Notes: generated by a model from the letters alone, not told the origin. A stretch of DNA of 64,000 bases from Flavobacterium terrisoli (GCF_030167905.1 NZ_JARGNA010000009.1:167226-231225), one strand, 5' to 3'. Positions 18,101-28,501 are shown, counted from the first letter of the stretch. Made by a program: numbers and translations.

Positions 18101-19669
18101 ATGACACAAGCGTTAGGGAATGGATGCAGCAAATTGAGGTTATCGTTGCTGGTGGTATTGGTAAGCTTTACTATTAATGCCCAAATTACAGAAAAAGAAG
18201 TCGATGTTTTGGTTGAGAACACACTCAAAACCTTTAACGTTCCGGGGATTGCCGTAGGAATTGTCAAGGACGGAAAACTGGTTTTTGCCAAAGGTTATGG
18301 TGTAGCCAATATTAAAACCCAACAAAAAGTGGATGCCAATACTTTGTTTGGCATTGCCTCCAACAGTAAAGCTTTTACTGCTTCAGCATTGGCTATTCTG
18401 GTTGATGAAGGGAAAATAAATTGGGATGATAAGGTCAAAAAATACCTTCCCGAATTCAAAATGTACAATGACTATGTGACCAATGAATTCACTATTCGTG
18501 ATTTATTAACCCACAAAAGCGGACTCGGATTAGGCGCCGGTGATTTGATGATTTGGCCCGATGGACATGACTTTACACCTAAAGATATTGTCAAAAACAT
18601 CCAATATTTAAAACCGGTTTCGGGTTTCAGAACCAAATACGATTATGACAATTTACTGTATGTGATTGCCGGTGAAGTCATAGAGAAAGTCTCTGGAAAA
18701 TCTTGGTGTGATTTTGTCGAAGAGCGCCTGATGAAACCCATCGGTATGAATAAAAGTGCGGCCTCATGGAAAAGATTAAAAGATACGACCAACACTATTG
18801 TTCCGCATGTTCCAACCAACGGAAAACTCGAAATTGTGCCAAGATATACCAATCATATTTTTGATGCCGCCGCCGGTTTATATGCTTCAGTAAATGATTT
18901 AAGCCAGTGGCTGATCGTGCAGATGAACAAAGGAAAATATGGCAACAATCAACAGCTTTTCAGTGAATCCCAATGGAGAGAAATGTGGACACCGCAAACC
19001 ATCTTACCATTACCGAAGCCTTATCCCTATTCCTCCAATTTCAGGAACTATGGTTTGGGATGGCGATTGGAAGACATCAACGGGCATCTTCAGGTATCAC
19101 ACACCGGTGGTTTAGATGGTATCGTGACACAAACCATCATGATTCCCGATGTGCAACTGGGCATTATTGTTTTAACCAATCAGCAAAACGGAACCGCGTT
19201 TAATGTCATCTCAAATACCATCAAAGATAGTTATCTGGGCTTACCTAAATTTGATCATTTGGCTTATTTCGGTGAAGAAAGAAGACTAAAAGAGGACAAT
19301 GCTGATATGGTAACCGAGGAAGTGTGGAAAAAAGTAACTCAGAACGGGGCAGCCAAAATCAAAATTGACACTAAAAAATATACCGGAACCTATAACGACA
19401 ACTGGTTTGGAGAAGTAACCATTTTTGAAAAGAAAGGCAAATTGTATTTTGCTTCCAAGCGATCCAAACGATTGATTGGTGAGATTTTCTTTTACAAAGA
19501 CCAGAATTTTGTGGTCAAATGGAACGTCAGAAGCTTTAATGCCGATTCGCATATTTTCTTTGATTTGGATGCCAACGGAAACGTCAATCACTTTACCATG
19601 AAAGCCATTTCGCCGCTGACAGATTTTAGTTATGACTTCCATGATTTGGATTTCAGCAGGCTAAATTAA
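18101..19669 (+). CDS. Secreted class C beta-lactamase-like serine hydrolase with C-terminal DUF3471-like domain
   Basis: The protein has 522 residues with a signal peptide (SKLRLSLLVVLVSFTINAQ). The catalytic domain shows the SxxK motif in FGIASNSKAFTASAL near residue 88, the YxN motif in KYDYDNLLYVIAGEV near 183, and the third motif as VSHTGGLDG near 332. The last 100 residues (KKYTGTYNDNWFGEVTIFEK) look like the small beta domain often attached to D-aminopeptidase-like and Pab87-like family members. These enzymes are usually peptidases or esterases acting in the periplasm rather than true antibiotic-inactivating beta-lactamases. I cannot name the substrate. It stands alone between the methyltransferase and rel genes. 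Confidence 0.87.
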   Translation: MTQALGNGCSKLRLSLLVVLVSFTINAQITEKEVDVLVENTLKTFNVPGIAVGIVKDGKLVFAKGYGVANIKTQQKVDANTLFGIASNSKAFTASALAILVDEGKINWDDKVKKYLPEFKMYNDYVTNEFTIRDLLTHKSGLGLGAGDLMIWPDGHDFTPKDIVKNIQYLKPVSGFRTKYDYDNLLYVIAGEVIEKVSGKSWCDFVEERLMKPIGMNKSAASWKRLKDTTNTIVPHVPTNGKLEIVPRYTNHIFDAAAGLYASVNDLSQWLIVQMNKGKYGNNQQLFSESQWREMWTPQTILPLPKPYPYSSNFRNYGLGWRLEDINGHLQVSHTGGLDGIVTQTIMIPDVQLGIIVLTNQQNGTAFNVISNTIKDSYLGLPKFDHLAYFGEERRLKEDNADMVTEEVWKKVTQNGAAKIKIDTKKYTGTYNDNWFGEVTIFEKKGKLYFASKRSKRLIGEIFFYKDQNFVVKWNVRSFNADSHIFFDLDANGNVNHFTMKAISPLTDFSYDFHDLDFSRLN

Positions 19670-19694
19670 AAGAGAAAAACGCTACCATAATGAT

Positions 19695-19725
19695 TTGCAC
19701 ATCTCATTAGTTATTCCTAATTTTA
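19695..19725 (+). promoter_or_regulatory. Bacteroidota-type promoter for rel: TTG, 20-base spacer, TAATTTTA
   Basis: TTG at 19695-19697 and TAATTTTA at 19718-19725 are close to the TTG-N19-TAnnTTTG consensus. Transcription would begin near 19730, which rules out the in-frame TTG there as start codon and supports the ATG at 19745. Confidence 0.5.
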
Positions 19726-19744
19726 AGGATTGAATGAACATGCT

Positions 19745-21964
19745 ATGATTGAAATTGATTTAGAAGAAGAAAAAAAAGCTATTGCCCGAGAATACAAAGA
19801 ATTACTTCGCATAAGTTACCAAACGCTAACAGACTCAGACAAGAAATTGATTCGTAAAGCCTTTGATGTGGCTGTTGATGCACACAAAGACCAACGCAGA
19901 AAATCAGGTGAAGCGTATATATTCCATCCTATTGGTGTGGCCAAAATAGTCGCTTCCGAAATTGGTTTGGGTGCTACAAGCATCGCTGCTGCCCTAATGC
20001 ACGATGTGGTTGAAGATACCGACGTCACTTTGGAAGAAATCGAAAAAATGTTCAATCCGAAGATTGCGCATTTGGTAGAAGGTTTGACCAAAATTTCCCA
20101 GGTAAAAAAAGACATGAACATCTCAATGCAGGCGGAAAATTTCCGCAAAATGCTATTGACCCTGAACGATGATGTTCGCGTAATTTTAATCAAAATTGCC
20201 GACCGTTTGCACAACATGCAAACCATGGATTCGATGCCTGATTACAAACAGGTAAAAATTGCTTCGGAAACTTTATACATTTATGCGCCACTCGCCCATC
20301 GTTTGGGATTGTACAATATCAAAACCAAGCTTGAAGATTTAGGGTTGAAATATACCGAGCCCGATGTTTACGGCGATATTGTCAGCAAAATAAAAGAAAC
20401 CAAGGAAGAACAAGATGCCTACATCAAAACCATTTCTGATGTCTTAAAAAAATCATTGGACGAAGAAGGTGTGGAATACACGATGAAAGGCCGACCAAAA
20501 TCCATCTACTCCATCCGCAGAAAAATGGCAGCTCAGAATGTTACTTTTGACGAAGTATACGACAAGTTCGCCCTCCGCATTATATACAAATCCAATTTAC
20601 ATGACGAGAAATTTCTCGCCTGGAAAATCTATTCCATTGTTACCGATCATTATCGCCCGAGTCCGAGTCGTTTGCGCGACTGGATTTCGTCACCAAAATC
20701 AACCGGTTATGAAGCCTTGCACATTACCGTGATGGGACCAAAAGGTCGTTGGGTGGAAATTCAGGTACGAAGCGAACGCATGGATGAAATCGCCGAAAAA
20801 GGATACGCAGCGCATTACAAATACAAACAAGGCGCCACTGAAGAAAGCGGTTTGGACACCTGGCTCAACTTGTTGAAGGAAGCCTTGGAAAGTTCGGAAA
20901 CCAATGCGGTCGACTTTGTGGAAGATTTCAAAATGAATCTGTATGCGAAGGAAATCTTCGTCTTTACGCCCAAAGGAGAAATCAAATCCTTACCCAAAGG
21001 TGCAACTTCGCTCGACTTTGCCTTTAGCATTCACTCCGAAATCGGAATCAAAACCCGCGGAACGCGTGTCAACGGAAAGTTAGTGCCACTGAACCACGAA
21101 TTGAAAAGCGGTGACCAAATTGAAGTGATTACCTCTGTTCATCAGAAACCAACTATCAACTGGTTTGATTATGTGACGACTTCGAGAGCCAAAAATAAAA
21201 TCAGGAACGTACTCAACGAAGACACCAAGAAAATTGCCGAAGACGGAAAAGAACTGTTGACCCGAAAAATGAAACATTTGAAGATTACTTTGAATGAACA
21301 GGTAGTCAATGAATTGGTGAATTTCTTCAGGCTCAAAACCAGTCTCGATTTGTTTTACCGTGCCGGAATCGGGTCGATTGAAAACCAACAACTAAAAGAT
21401 TTCGCCGCACAGAAAAGCAACACTTTGATGAATTTCTTTAAGAATAAAATCAAGCGTTCGCCAAGTTCAATGCCGGAAGACATCAACAAACAAGAGCTGA
21501 GCAAAAATTTTGACATGCTTGTTTTTGGCACCGAACAGGACAAATTGGATTATAAATTGTCTTCTTGCTGTAACCCAATTCCGGGTGACGACGTATTCGG
21601 ATTCATTACCATCAACGAAGGCATTAAAGTACACAAAAGAGATTGTCCCAATGCCATCACACTGCAGTCCAATTACGCTTACCGTATCATGCAGGCCAAA
21701 TGGATTGACTCTTCCCAACAGGAATTCAAAGCCATTCTGAAAATTACCGGTATGGACAGTTTAGGTTTGACCAATGAATTGACCAAAGTAATTTCGAATA
21801 ACATGCACGTTAACATTCAGAGTATTTCCCTCAGCGGTGAAGCCGGAATTTTTAACGGACAGGTTGCCGTAATTGTACAGAATAATAACATTTTGAAAAA
21901 ACTCATCGACAATATCAAAAAGATTGATGGTGTAGATAAAGTAACACGGGTTTATACGAATTAG
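19745..21964 (+). CDS. Bifunctional (p)ppGpp synthetase/hydrolase, Rel/SpoT family
   Basis: Starting at the ATG at 19745 the protein has 739 residues, the normal length. The HD hydrolase domain is intact (YIFHPIGVA, LMHDVVEDTDV near residue 83, RLHNMQTM near 157). The synthetase domain near 230-360 has GRPKSIYSIRRKM, SPKSTGYEALHITVMG and EIQVRSERMDEIAEKGYAAH. The TGS domain begins with IFVFTPKGEIKSLPKGAT near 400. The DKLDYKLSSCCNPIPGDDV region and a C-terminal ACT domain (LKITGMDSLGLTNELTKVIS) complete it. It should make and degrade the alarmone in response to ribosome stalling and other stress. In Bacteroidota one bifunctional enzyme often covers both roles, so rel or spoT naming is arbitrary. 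It lies three genes upstream of the fur-family gene. Confidence 0.93.
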   Translation: MIEIDLEEEKKAIAREYKELLRISYQTLTDSDKKLIRKAFDVAVDAHKDQRRKSGEAYIFHPIGVAKIVASEIGLGATSIAAALMHDVVEDTDVTLEEIEKMFNPKIAHLVEGLTKISQVKKDMNISMQAENFRKMLLTLNDDVRVILIKIADRLHNMQTMDSMPDYKQVKIASETLYIYAPLAHRLGLYNIKTKLEDLGLKYTEPDVYGDIVSKIKETKEEQDAYIKTISDVLKKSLDEEGVEYTMKGRPKSIYSIRRKMAAQNVTFDEVYDKFALRIIYKSNLHDEKFLAWKIYSIVTDHYRPSPSRLRDWISSPKSTGYEALHITVMGPKGRWVEIQVRSERMDEIAEKGYAAHYKYKQGATEESGLDTWLNLLKEALESSETNAVDFVEDFKMNLYAKEIFVFTPKGEIKSLPKGATSLDFAFSIHSEIGIKTRGTRVNGKLVPLNHELKSGDQIEVITSVHQKPTINWFDYVTTSRAKNKIRNVLNEDTKKIAEDGKELLTRKMKHLKITLNEQVVNELVNFFRLKTSLDLFYRAGIGSIENQQLKDFAAQKSNTLMNFFKNKIKRSPSSMPEDINKQELSKNFDMLVFGTEQDKLDYKLSSCCNPIPGDDVFGFITINEGIKVHKRDCPNAITLQSNYAYRIMQAKWIDSSQQEFKAILKITGMDSLGLTNELTKVISNNMHVNIQSISLSGEAGIFNGQVAVIVQNNNILKKLIDNIKKIDGVDKVTRVYTN

Positions 21965-21973
21965 TTTTAGATA

Positions 21974-22432
21974 ATGGATCAGCCTATCTTTGATGATTAT
22001 TGCGTTTTGGAAAAACCGGAAACCAAAGGCAGCTGGACCTTTATCACGATGCCTGTCATGACGCATCTTCCGAAAAAAAAGAACAGCACGGTGCGCGTCC
22101 GCGGTTTTATTGACGACTACGAACTAAAGGATTTTCATATTTGGGCAATGAAAAAAGGCACCTTCCTTGCAGTAAAGGCCGAAATCAGGAAAGCCATCAA
22201 AAAAGAACAGGGCGATACCGTAAAATTAGTCTTATTCCTTGATGAACCACAGATGGTAATCCCGGAAGATTTCCTTGTTTGCCTTCGTGAAGAACCGAAG
22301 CTGCTGCAACGGTTCGAGGCTTATCCGGAAAAACTGAAAAAAGAAATCACTGACTGGATTTTCTCCGCCAAAACCGAAGACGAGAAAATCACCCGAATTG
22401 CCAAAACGATGGACAAACTCGAAAAACAGTGA
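21974..22432 (+). CDS. YdeI/OmpD-associated (DUF1905-like) protein
   Basis: The 152 residues have a DUF1905-type beta domain (GSWTFITMPVMTHL, TVRVRGFIDDYEL, KGTFLAVKAEIRKAIKKEQ, DTVKLVLFLDE). A YdeI-type helical tail follows (LKKEITDWIFSAKTEDEKITRIAKTMDKL), the part sometimes called bacteriocin-protection YdeI/OmpD-associated. Functions in this family are poorly known. It follows rel by nine bases and is probably on the same message. No signal peptide is present, so it should be cytoplasmic. Confidence 0.75.
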   Translation: MDQPIFDDYCVLEKPETKGSWTFITMPVMTHLPKKKNSTVRVRGFIDDYELKDFHIWAMKKGTFLAVKAEIRKAIKKEQGDTVKLVLFLDEPQMVIPEDFLVCLREEPKLLQRFEAYPEKLKKEITDWIFSAKTEDEKITRIAKTMDKLEKQ

Positions 22433-22480
22433 AACCACTTAGTAACTCAGTAGCTTAACTACTTTACTACGCTAAAAACT

Positions 22481-22510
22481 TTGAAACCTTAAACAAAAAA
22501 ATTACCTTTG
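22481..22510 (+). promoter_or_regulatory. Full-consensus promoter TTG-N19-TACCTTTG in front of the fur-family gene
   Basis: TTG at 22481-22483, exactly 19 bases, then TACCTTTG at 22503-22510: a complete match to the Bacteroidota housekeeping promoter. The predicted transcript start, about four to seven bases after the G, falls at or next to the ATG at 22515, so the message would have almost no leader. Confidence 0.7.
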
Positions 22511-22514
22511 TCCC

Positions 22515-22967
22515 ATGACATTAATTGCATCCGATAATACTAAAAATCAAGAGATCGTAAAAAACGTTTTTACGATATATCTGGAAAACAAAGGACATCG
22601 CAAAACGCCTGAGCGTTACGCAATTCTTCAGGAAATTTACGATAGTGAAGAACATTTTGATATCGAGAATTTGTATATCAAGATGAAAAACAAAAACTAT
22701 CGCGTATCTCGTGCGACTTTATATAACACCATTGAGCTTTTGCTGGATTGTGGTTTGGTTCGCAAACATCAATTTGGGCAAAACCAGGCACATTACGAGA
22801 AATCGTATTTCGATAAACAGCACGATCACATTATCATGACCGATACCGGTGAAGTGATAGAATTTTGTGACCCGAGAATACAAACCATCAAACAAACCAT
22901 CGAAGAAATTTTTGGGATTAATATCCACAATCATTCTTTGTATTTCTATGCCAATAAAAAAGAATAG
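22515..22967 (+). CDS. Fur-family metal-dependent transcription regulator
   Basis: The 150 residues comprise an N-terminal winged helix ([22 protein letters not shown]; recognition helix [20 protein letters not shown]) and a C-terminal dimer domain with metal ligands in [19 protein letters not shown] and NIHNHSLYF. The CxxC zinc pairs typical of Fur, Zur and PerR are absent, so the sensed metal or oxidant is not clear. It may be a Fur or PerR type regulator. The start at 22515 is required because the first helix begins within 20 residues and there is no later Met before it. That places translation right at the predicted transcript start. It precedes a secreted unknown protein and purA. Confidence 0.86.
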   Translation: MTLIASDNTKNQEIVKNVFTIYLENKGHRKTPERYAILQEIYDSEEHFDIENLYIKMKNKNYRVSRATLYNTIELLLDCGLVRKHQFGQNQAHYEKSYFDKQHDHIIMTDTGEVIEFCDPRIQTIKQTIEEIFGINIHNHSLYFYANKKE

Positions 22968-22979
22968 AAAATAGCCACT

Positions 22980-23585
22980 ATGCAATTACACAAACGCCTT
23001 TTATTTTTATTCTTAATTATTTTATTTTTTTCCGCAAACTGCCATGCGCAGTTACTCCCTGATGAACCTATTAGATTTCACAAGGATTACAGCGAAAACG
23101 GATTGGTTTTCGGAAGCATAACATTTCCTGAAGCTAAAATGCAATTTGATGGATATGTGCTTTGGATAAAACGTTTGAAGGATGGAAAGTGGAAAAGCTT
23201 TGGTAAAATATACCTCCAACCACAGCCGTTCAAAACAAAGCATAATGGTGAAATTGACGAAGGTCGCACCTATCTTTTTGCATTCGAAAAACCACCCGGG
23301 CAATATGACATTCCAATGCTTAGGCTCGTCGCTCTGGGAGTTTTGTATGATGGAATGGATAACGATTTAACGGGATTTTCCATTCCTTTTGAAGTAAAAA
23401 AAGGAGAAATAACATACATTGGCAATATTAATATCAATGAATATGCAACAAAGAGTGAACCGATAATAACGCTTGAAGATAAGTTTATAAAGGATAAAAA
23501 TTCCCTGAAGTATCTTCAAAAAATGGTAAACTGGGAAGCAGCTGTAAAATCTAAATTAGAACTCATCGTAACTGGTGGCCAATAA
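22980..23585 (+). CDS. Exported protein of unknown function
   Basis: The 201 residues have a clear signal peptide (KRLLFLFLIILFFSANCHAQ). The mature part looks beta-rich with alternating strands (GLVFGSITFPEAKMQFDGYV, KKGEITYIGNININEYA) and a helical end. I do not recognise the family. It starts 12 bases after the fur-family gene and ends 36 bases before purA, so it may be on the fur-family message. The Cys just before the cleavage site (ANCHAQ) does not fit a lipobox well, though a lipoprotein is not fully excluded. Confidence 0.78.
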   Translation: MQLHKRLLFLFLIILFFSANCHAQLLPDEPIRFHKDYSENGLVFGSITFPEAKMQFDGYVLWIKRLKDGKWKSFGKIYLQPQPFKTKHNGEIDEGRTYLFAFEKPPGQYDIPMLRLVALGVLYDGMDNDLTGFSIPFEVKKGEITYIGNININEYATKSEPIITLEDKFIKDKNSLKYLQKMVNWEAAVKSKLELIVTGGQ

Positions 23586-24893
<1,308 letters not shown>

Positions 24894-24898
24894 TATAG

Positions 24899-24927
24899 AA
24901 ACCCTTTCAGTGATGAGAGGGTTTTTT
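24899..24927 (+). terminator. Intrinsic terminator after purA
   Basis: The stem AAACCCT (24899-24905) pairs with AGGGTTT (24918-24924), followed by a run of T. Confidence 0.75.
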
Positions 24928-25014
24928 AATTTTAACAATTTCCTTTTTTGTGCTATTTTATATTACATTAGCTTCTGTGAAAATACAATTCAATATCAAT
25001 CAAAAAATAAGTGC

Positions 25015-25614
25015 ATGTTACAAAAATTGATTTTACATCCTCGGGATTTTTTTAGCGATTTTTCTTCAGTAAAAAATCAAAATCATATTATCATTTTATT
25101 GATGCTGGCTGGTATTGAACGCTCATTTGACCGAGCCATGGTTAAGAATCTTGGCGATAAATGGGAGCTTGGAAGCGTAATTTTATTTTCGGTAATTATG
25201 GGAGCCTTGCTTGGATGGCTGTCATTTTATATATATGCCGCTTTAGTGAGTTGGACCAGTGGCTGGATTAACAGTAAAATTTCGACTAAAAATGTTGTTG
25301 AAATTATAGCCTATGCTTCAGTTCCTTTGATTACTTCGCTCGTTGTGTTGTTATTCCAAATCATAATTTTTGAAAATCAAATGTTTCAGTCATCCATATT
25401 TATAGTCGATTATTCATTTGAGTATTTTGCTTTTTACATTTCATTGGCGTTACAAATCCTGCTTAGTGTTTACAGTCTTATCATGTTTATCATCGGATTG
25501 TCTGTGATTCAAAAAATTTCGATGGCAAAAGCGACATTAAATGTATTTCTGCCTTTGCTATTCTTTTTGACGATAGCTGCTGTCATAATCGGGATTGTTG
25601 AAGTTCTAAAATAG
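25015..25614 (+). CDS. Yip1-family integral membrane protein
   Basis: I start at the ATG at 25015, because upstream in-frame starts would lie in purA and its terminator. The protein then has 199 residues and begins MLQKLILHPRDFFSDF, a typical Yip1 lead in which a short amphipathic segment precedes five membrane helices. The helices are visible near residues 60-85, 100-125, 140-160 and 170-198. Bacterial Yip1 proteins are of unknown function; the eukaryotic ones work in vesicle trafficking. It stands alone between the purA terminator and an oppositely oriented kinase gene. Confidence 0.78.
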   Translation: MLQKLILHPRDFFSDFSSVKNQNHIIILLMLAGIERSFDRAMVKNLGDKWELGSVILFSVIMGALLGWLSFYIYAALVSWTSGWINSKISTKNVVEIIAYASVPLITSLVVLLFQIIIFENQMFQSSIFIVDYSFEYFAFYISLALQILLSVYSLIMFIIGLSVIQKISMAKATLNVFLPLLFFLTIAAVIIGIVEVLK

Positions 25615-25701
25615 TGATTTAAAAAGGGCATCGAAGGCTATTTAAATATTTACAAGTTTATAGAACAGTAACTTTAAAACATAATAATTTAAAACCCGAT
25701 G

Positions 25702-25722
25702 GCGCGGATTTGCAATCCGTGC
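25702..25722. repeat. REP-like short palindrome
   Basis: GCGCGGATT and AATCCGTGC form a 9-pair stem (one G-T pair) around the three-base loop TGC. It is a GC-rich island in the otherwise AT-rich gap between the Yip1-like gene and the kinase gene. The shape resembles REP palindromes moved by IS200-type transposases, but no such gene is in the window. Confidence 0.5.
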
Positions 25723-25804
25723 TTTTCGTACCCCCAAAACCCCTCAAAAAACCAACTTTCCAGCATTTCCAAACTTTAAAACGAGCTTCGAGGCAAAACC
25801 AAGT

Positions 25805-27034
25805 TTATCTACTGTCATCAGTCTTGACTTCACCAAAAACATCCATTTTATCTGCAGGCTTATTGAGAGGTAAGGTAAAATAAAAGGAAGAGCCTTTTCC
25901 TTCGGTACTTTCCACCCATATGTGGCCTCCGTTTTTTTCGAGGAAACCTTTTACCAGTAACAGGCCGATACCCATTCCCTGCTTTTCTTCTACCGCCCTG
26001 GAGAGCGATTTTACCTGTGGGGTGAATAGTGTATCCTGTGTTTCTTTTGACATTCCGGTGCCGGTGTCCTTTATTTCCACAATCATCATTCCGTAACCTT
26101 TTTTAGCCGATAAAGTGATTTGTCCGCCTTTATGTGAATGTTTTATGGCATTGGAAACTATATTCTGGATAATGGAAATCAGCATTTTCTCATCGGCAAA
26201 CACTTTATTGTGTTCTTCAATTTGATTGTGCAAATGTATCATGTTGATGGCCGCACTTTCTTTCAAGGATTTAAAAACCTTTTCAACATACTCTATCAGT
26301 TGGATTTCTGTCGGAGCAAAGGCCTCGGCTGCATATTTTATCCTGGCCCATTCTACCAAATAATCCAACATCTCCAGTTCATTTACGACCGCTTTCTGGA
26401 ATTCCTGCAGCAACTCTTTGACAAAAGGAGTTTCCATGGTATCAATATTTAATTCCAAAAATTCAACACCTTGGATAATCGCTGCCAAGGGGCTTCTTAA
26501 ATCATGAGACAAAATGGCCAGCACATTTTCTTTGTGTGCATTAAGTTCTTCGAGTTCTTTGGCATACTTCTTAACAGCATCTTCTGCTGCTTTTTTGGCC
26601 GTGATATCCCGCAATATTTTTACAAACCCTATGGTCTCGTTTTTGTTGTCCTTCAACGGAAATACTAAACCATCCGCATAAAATGTTGTTCCGTCTTTGC
26701 AGACATGCCATCTTACATCCTTAGATCGCCCCTTTTTTGAAGCTGTTTCAATTTCTTTTTTGGGTATGTCCTTTTCTTTATCTTCCTCTGTAAAAATGGT
26801 TTCAAAAGGCTTTCCTATAATATCATCTGTTTCATATTGAAATATTTGTGTAGCACCGGAATTCCAACTGTTAATATTTAACTTAGTATCCACTGTAAAA
26901 ATGGAGTAATCCTGTAAACTGTCTATTACTTGGCTGTAAAATTCAGCACTCGGTACATATTGTTCTTTAAGTATTTTATCTGTTTTCTGCATTTCCCCTA
27001 TTTTTTTTATAATAACCCGATTGGATTTATGCAT
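25805..27034 (-). CDS. PAS-domain sensor histidine kinase
   Basis: From the ATG at 27034 the protein has 409 residues; a GTG three codons earlier and an ATG at 26992 are alternatives. A PAS domain lies near residues 35-140 (DYSIFTVDTKLNINSWNSGA, GFVKILRDIT). A short coiled coil leads to the HisKA phospho-acceptor in LAILSHDLRSPLAAI near 175. The ATPase domain has the N box NIVSNAIKHSH, the G1 box DTGTGMS and the G2 box GMGIGLLLVKGFL. There is no signal peptide or membrane helix, so it senses something in the cytoplasm through PAS. No receiver-domain gene is adjacent, making it an orphan kinase. Confidence 0.9.
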   Translation of the reverse strand: MHKSNRVIIKKIGEMQKTDKILKEQYVPSAEFYSQVIDSLQDYSIFTVDTKLNINSWNSGATQIFQYETDDIIGKPFETIFTEEDKEKDIPKKEIETASKKGRSKDVRWHVCKDGTTFYADGLVFPLKDNKNETIGFVKILRDITAKKAAEDAVKKYAKELEELNAHKENVLAILSHDLRSPLAAIIQGVEFLELNIDTMETPFVKELLQEFQKAVVNELEMLDYLVEWARIKYAAEAFAPTEIQLIEYVEKVFKSLKESAAINMIHLHNQIEEHNKVFADEKMLISIIQNIVSNAIKHSHKGGQITLSAKKGYGMMIVEIKDTGTGMSKETQDTLFTPQVKSLSRAVEEKQGMGIGLLLVKGFLEKNGGHIWVESTEGKGSSFYFTLPLNKPADKMDVFGEVKTDDSR

Positions 27035-27384
27035 AAAATCCACAAGGCAAATTTATAGCTATCAGCAGTTTAACTGTTGTATAACTATTTTTATATGTTG
27101 TAAAATTACTTTTAAGGTTAATTAGGAATTAGACTCAACCTGCATTCAAAAACAACTGCGAATACTGGTTTACATCGATGACTAAGTCTTGGAGCTATTT
27201 GACAATCAACCTGTGCTTTAACCAAAACTTTTATTTATTTTTCTATTAGACCGAAAGTAGGAATCATATAAATCTTGACCACAATTATATCACACTCCCC
27301 TTGATGAAACGCAATACTTTTGTGATATAACCATTGGGTGATAAACTTTTTACATGTTGCTCAAGCTCTAAAAAATATATAATT
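27035..27384. other. Gene-free stretch between the kinase and manganese catalase genes
   Basis: About 350 AT-rich bases between divergent starts. It holds a -7 element at 27315-27322. I see no open frame of note, no strong hairpin and no repeat in it. Confidence 0.6.
27315..27322 (+). promoter_or_regulatory. -7 promoter element TACTTTTG before the manganese catalase gene
   Basis: TACTTTTG matches TAnnTTTG and would give a leader of about 60 bases before the ATG at 27385. No TTG lies 19 bases upstream, so the promoter may depend on an alternative sigma factor or an activator. Confidence 0.35.
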
Positions 27385-28368
27385 ATGTTCCATCATGTAA
27401 AAGAATTACAGTTCAATGCCAGGGTTTCAAAACCCGACGTACGCTTCGCAAAATTACTCCTCGAGCAGTTTGGCGGACCCAATGGAGAACTCAAAGCAGC
27501 CATGCAATATTTTGTTCAGGCGTTTGGTTGCCGAAAAGCAAATCCGGCAGTCTATGATATGCTAATGGATATTGCCACCGAAGAATTTAGCCATCTTGAA
27601 ATCGTAGGCGCCACAGTTCAAATGCTGCTCACAGGCGTCAACGGTGAATTAAAAAATGCTGCCGACGAATCTGATTTAACCTTAGTGTTGGATGGAAAAG
27701 CGGCAAAAGAAAACTACATACACGAAGCCATGATCAATCCGCAGTTCTTCTTAGTAAGCGGCGGTACGCCAACTCTAACCGATAGTGTAGGAAATCCTTG
27801 GAGTGCGACTTATATTATGGGAATGGGCGATTTAACAGCTGATCTTCGTTTGAATATTGGTGCCGAAACCAGTGCCAAAATGGTTTACGAAAACCTAATG
27901 AAATTTACCGATGATATATATGTCAAAGAATCTTTGCGCTATTTAATGACTCGAGAAGTGGCACACTTTCAGATGTTTCAAGCAGCGTTAGACAATATTC
28001 AACCCAATTTCCCGCCGGGTATTTTACAAAGTGATCCACGATACAGCAACAAATATTTCAACATGTCTAATGGCGAAGAACACTTCGGCCCTTGGAATGA
28101 AGGTAAAAGTCCGGAGATGAATGAAGAATGGAAATTTATACACAATCCGATTGAACATGTGCAACAAACCAATGGCTTACTTGATGAAAAAGCGGAAGGA
28201 ACTGATAGAACAGAAAAAACCGTTCAAGAAAACAACAAAGCCTTGAGTGCAGAGCGCAAAGCAGAAATAGATAGAGCAACATTTCCTAAAAACGGTATTA
28301 TGAGTTGGTCTGTTTATGAAGACCAAGCAGAAGCCAAATCAAAAGAGGGCAAAAAGGATAAATCATAA
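27385..28368 (+). CDS. Manganese (non-haem) catalase
   Basis: I use the ATG at 27385; an upstream in-frame TTG adds an unlikely Cys-rich lead. The 327 residues show the four-helix ferritin-like core with the dimanganese ligands in two Glu-xx-His pairs: ATEEFSHLEIVG near residue 66 and TREVAHFQMF near 195. The first-helix ligand is probably the Glu in PNGELKAAMQYF. The tail is Lys/Glu-rich and disordered. The enzyme turns hydrogen peroxide into water and oxygen with no haem. It is followed after 16 bases by a short remnant of a YciE/DUF892-like ferritin gene, which often accompanies such catalases in stress-response clusters. Confidence 0.93.
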   Translation: MFHHVKELQFNARVSKPDVRFAKLLLEQFGGPNGELKAAMQYFVQAFGCRKANPAVYDMLMDIATEEFSHLEIVGATVQMLLTGVNGELKNAADESDLTLVLDGKAAKENYIHEAMINPQFFLVSGGTPTLTDSVGNPWSATYIMGMGDLTADLRLNIGAETSAKMVYENLMKFTDDIYVKESLRYLMTREVAHFQMFQAALDNIQPNFPPGILQSDPRYSNKYFNMSNGEEHFGPWNEGKSPEMNEEWKFIHNPIEHVQQTNGLLDEKAEGTDRTEKTVQENNKALSAERKAEIDRATFPKNGIMSWSVYEDQAEAKSKEGKKDKS

Positions 28369-28384
28369 TTAAGGAAAGTAAAAA

Positions 28385-28480
28385 ATGGAAAAGACAAAAT
28401 CAAACAAAGCACCTGTCCATTCCTCACAATGGACAAGATTGTTTGATGATAAATTGAAAGACATTTACCGGGCGGAATAA
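28385..28480 (+). pseudogene. Truncated DUF892/YciE-like ferritin-domain gene, 31 codons
   Basis: An ATG at 28385, 16 bases after the catalase stop, opens a 31-codon frame that ends at TAA 28478-28480. Its end, QWTRLFDDKLKDIYRAE, looks like the opening of DUF892 (YciE) proteins, which start with a LFxDxLKDIYWAE-type segment and run for about 160 residues. Nothing resembling the rest follows; a hairpin and then a terminator come next. So this appears to be the leftover 5' end of a deleted gene, or a stand-alone micropeptide. Confidence 0.55.
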
Positions 28481-28501
28481 GCATACCCCTTTAAACAATT
28501 A

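Noticed and set aside
18101..19669. True antibiotic beta-lactamase
   Set aside because: The C-terminal extra domain and third motif HTG fit peptidase/esterase-like class C relatives better.
25005..25020. Early start of the Yip1-like gene inside purA
   Set aside because: It would read through the purA terminator; the ATG at 25015 gives the family N-terminus.
27334..27384. TTG start for the manganese catalase
   Set aside because: It would add a Cys-rich lead not seen in the family and lies right after the -7 element; the ATG at 27385 fits.
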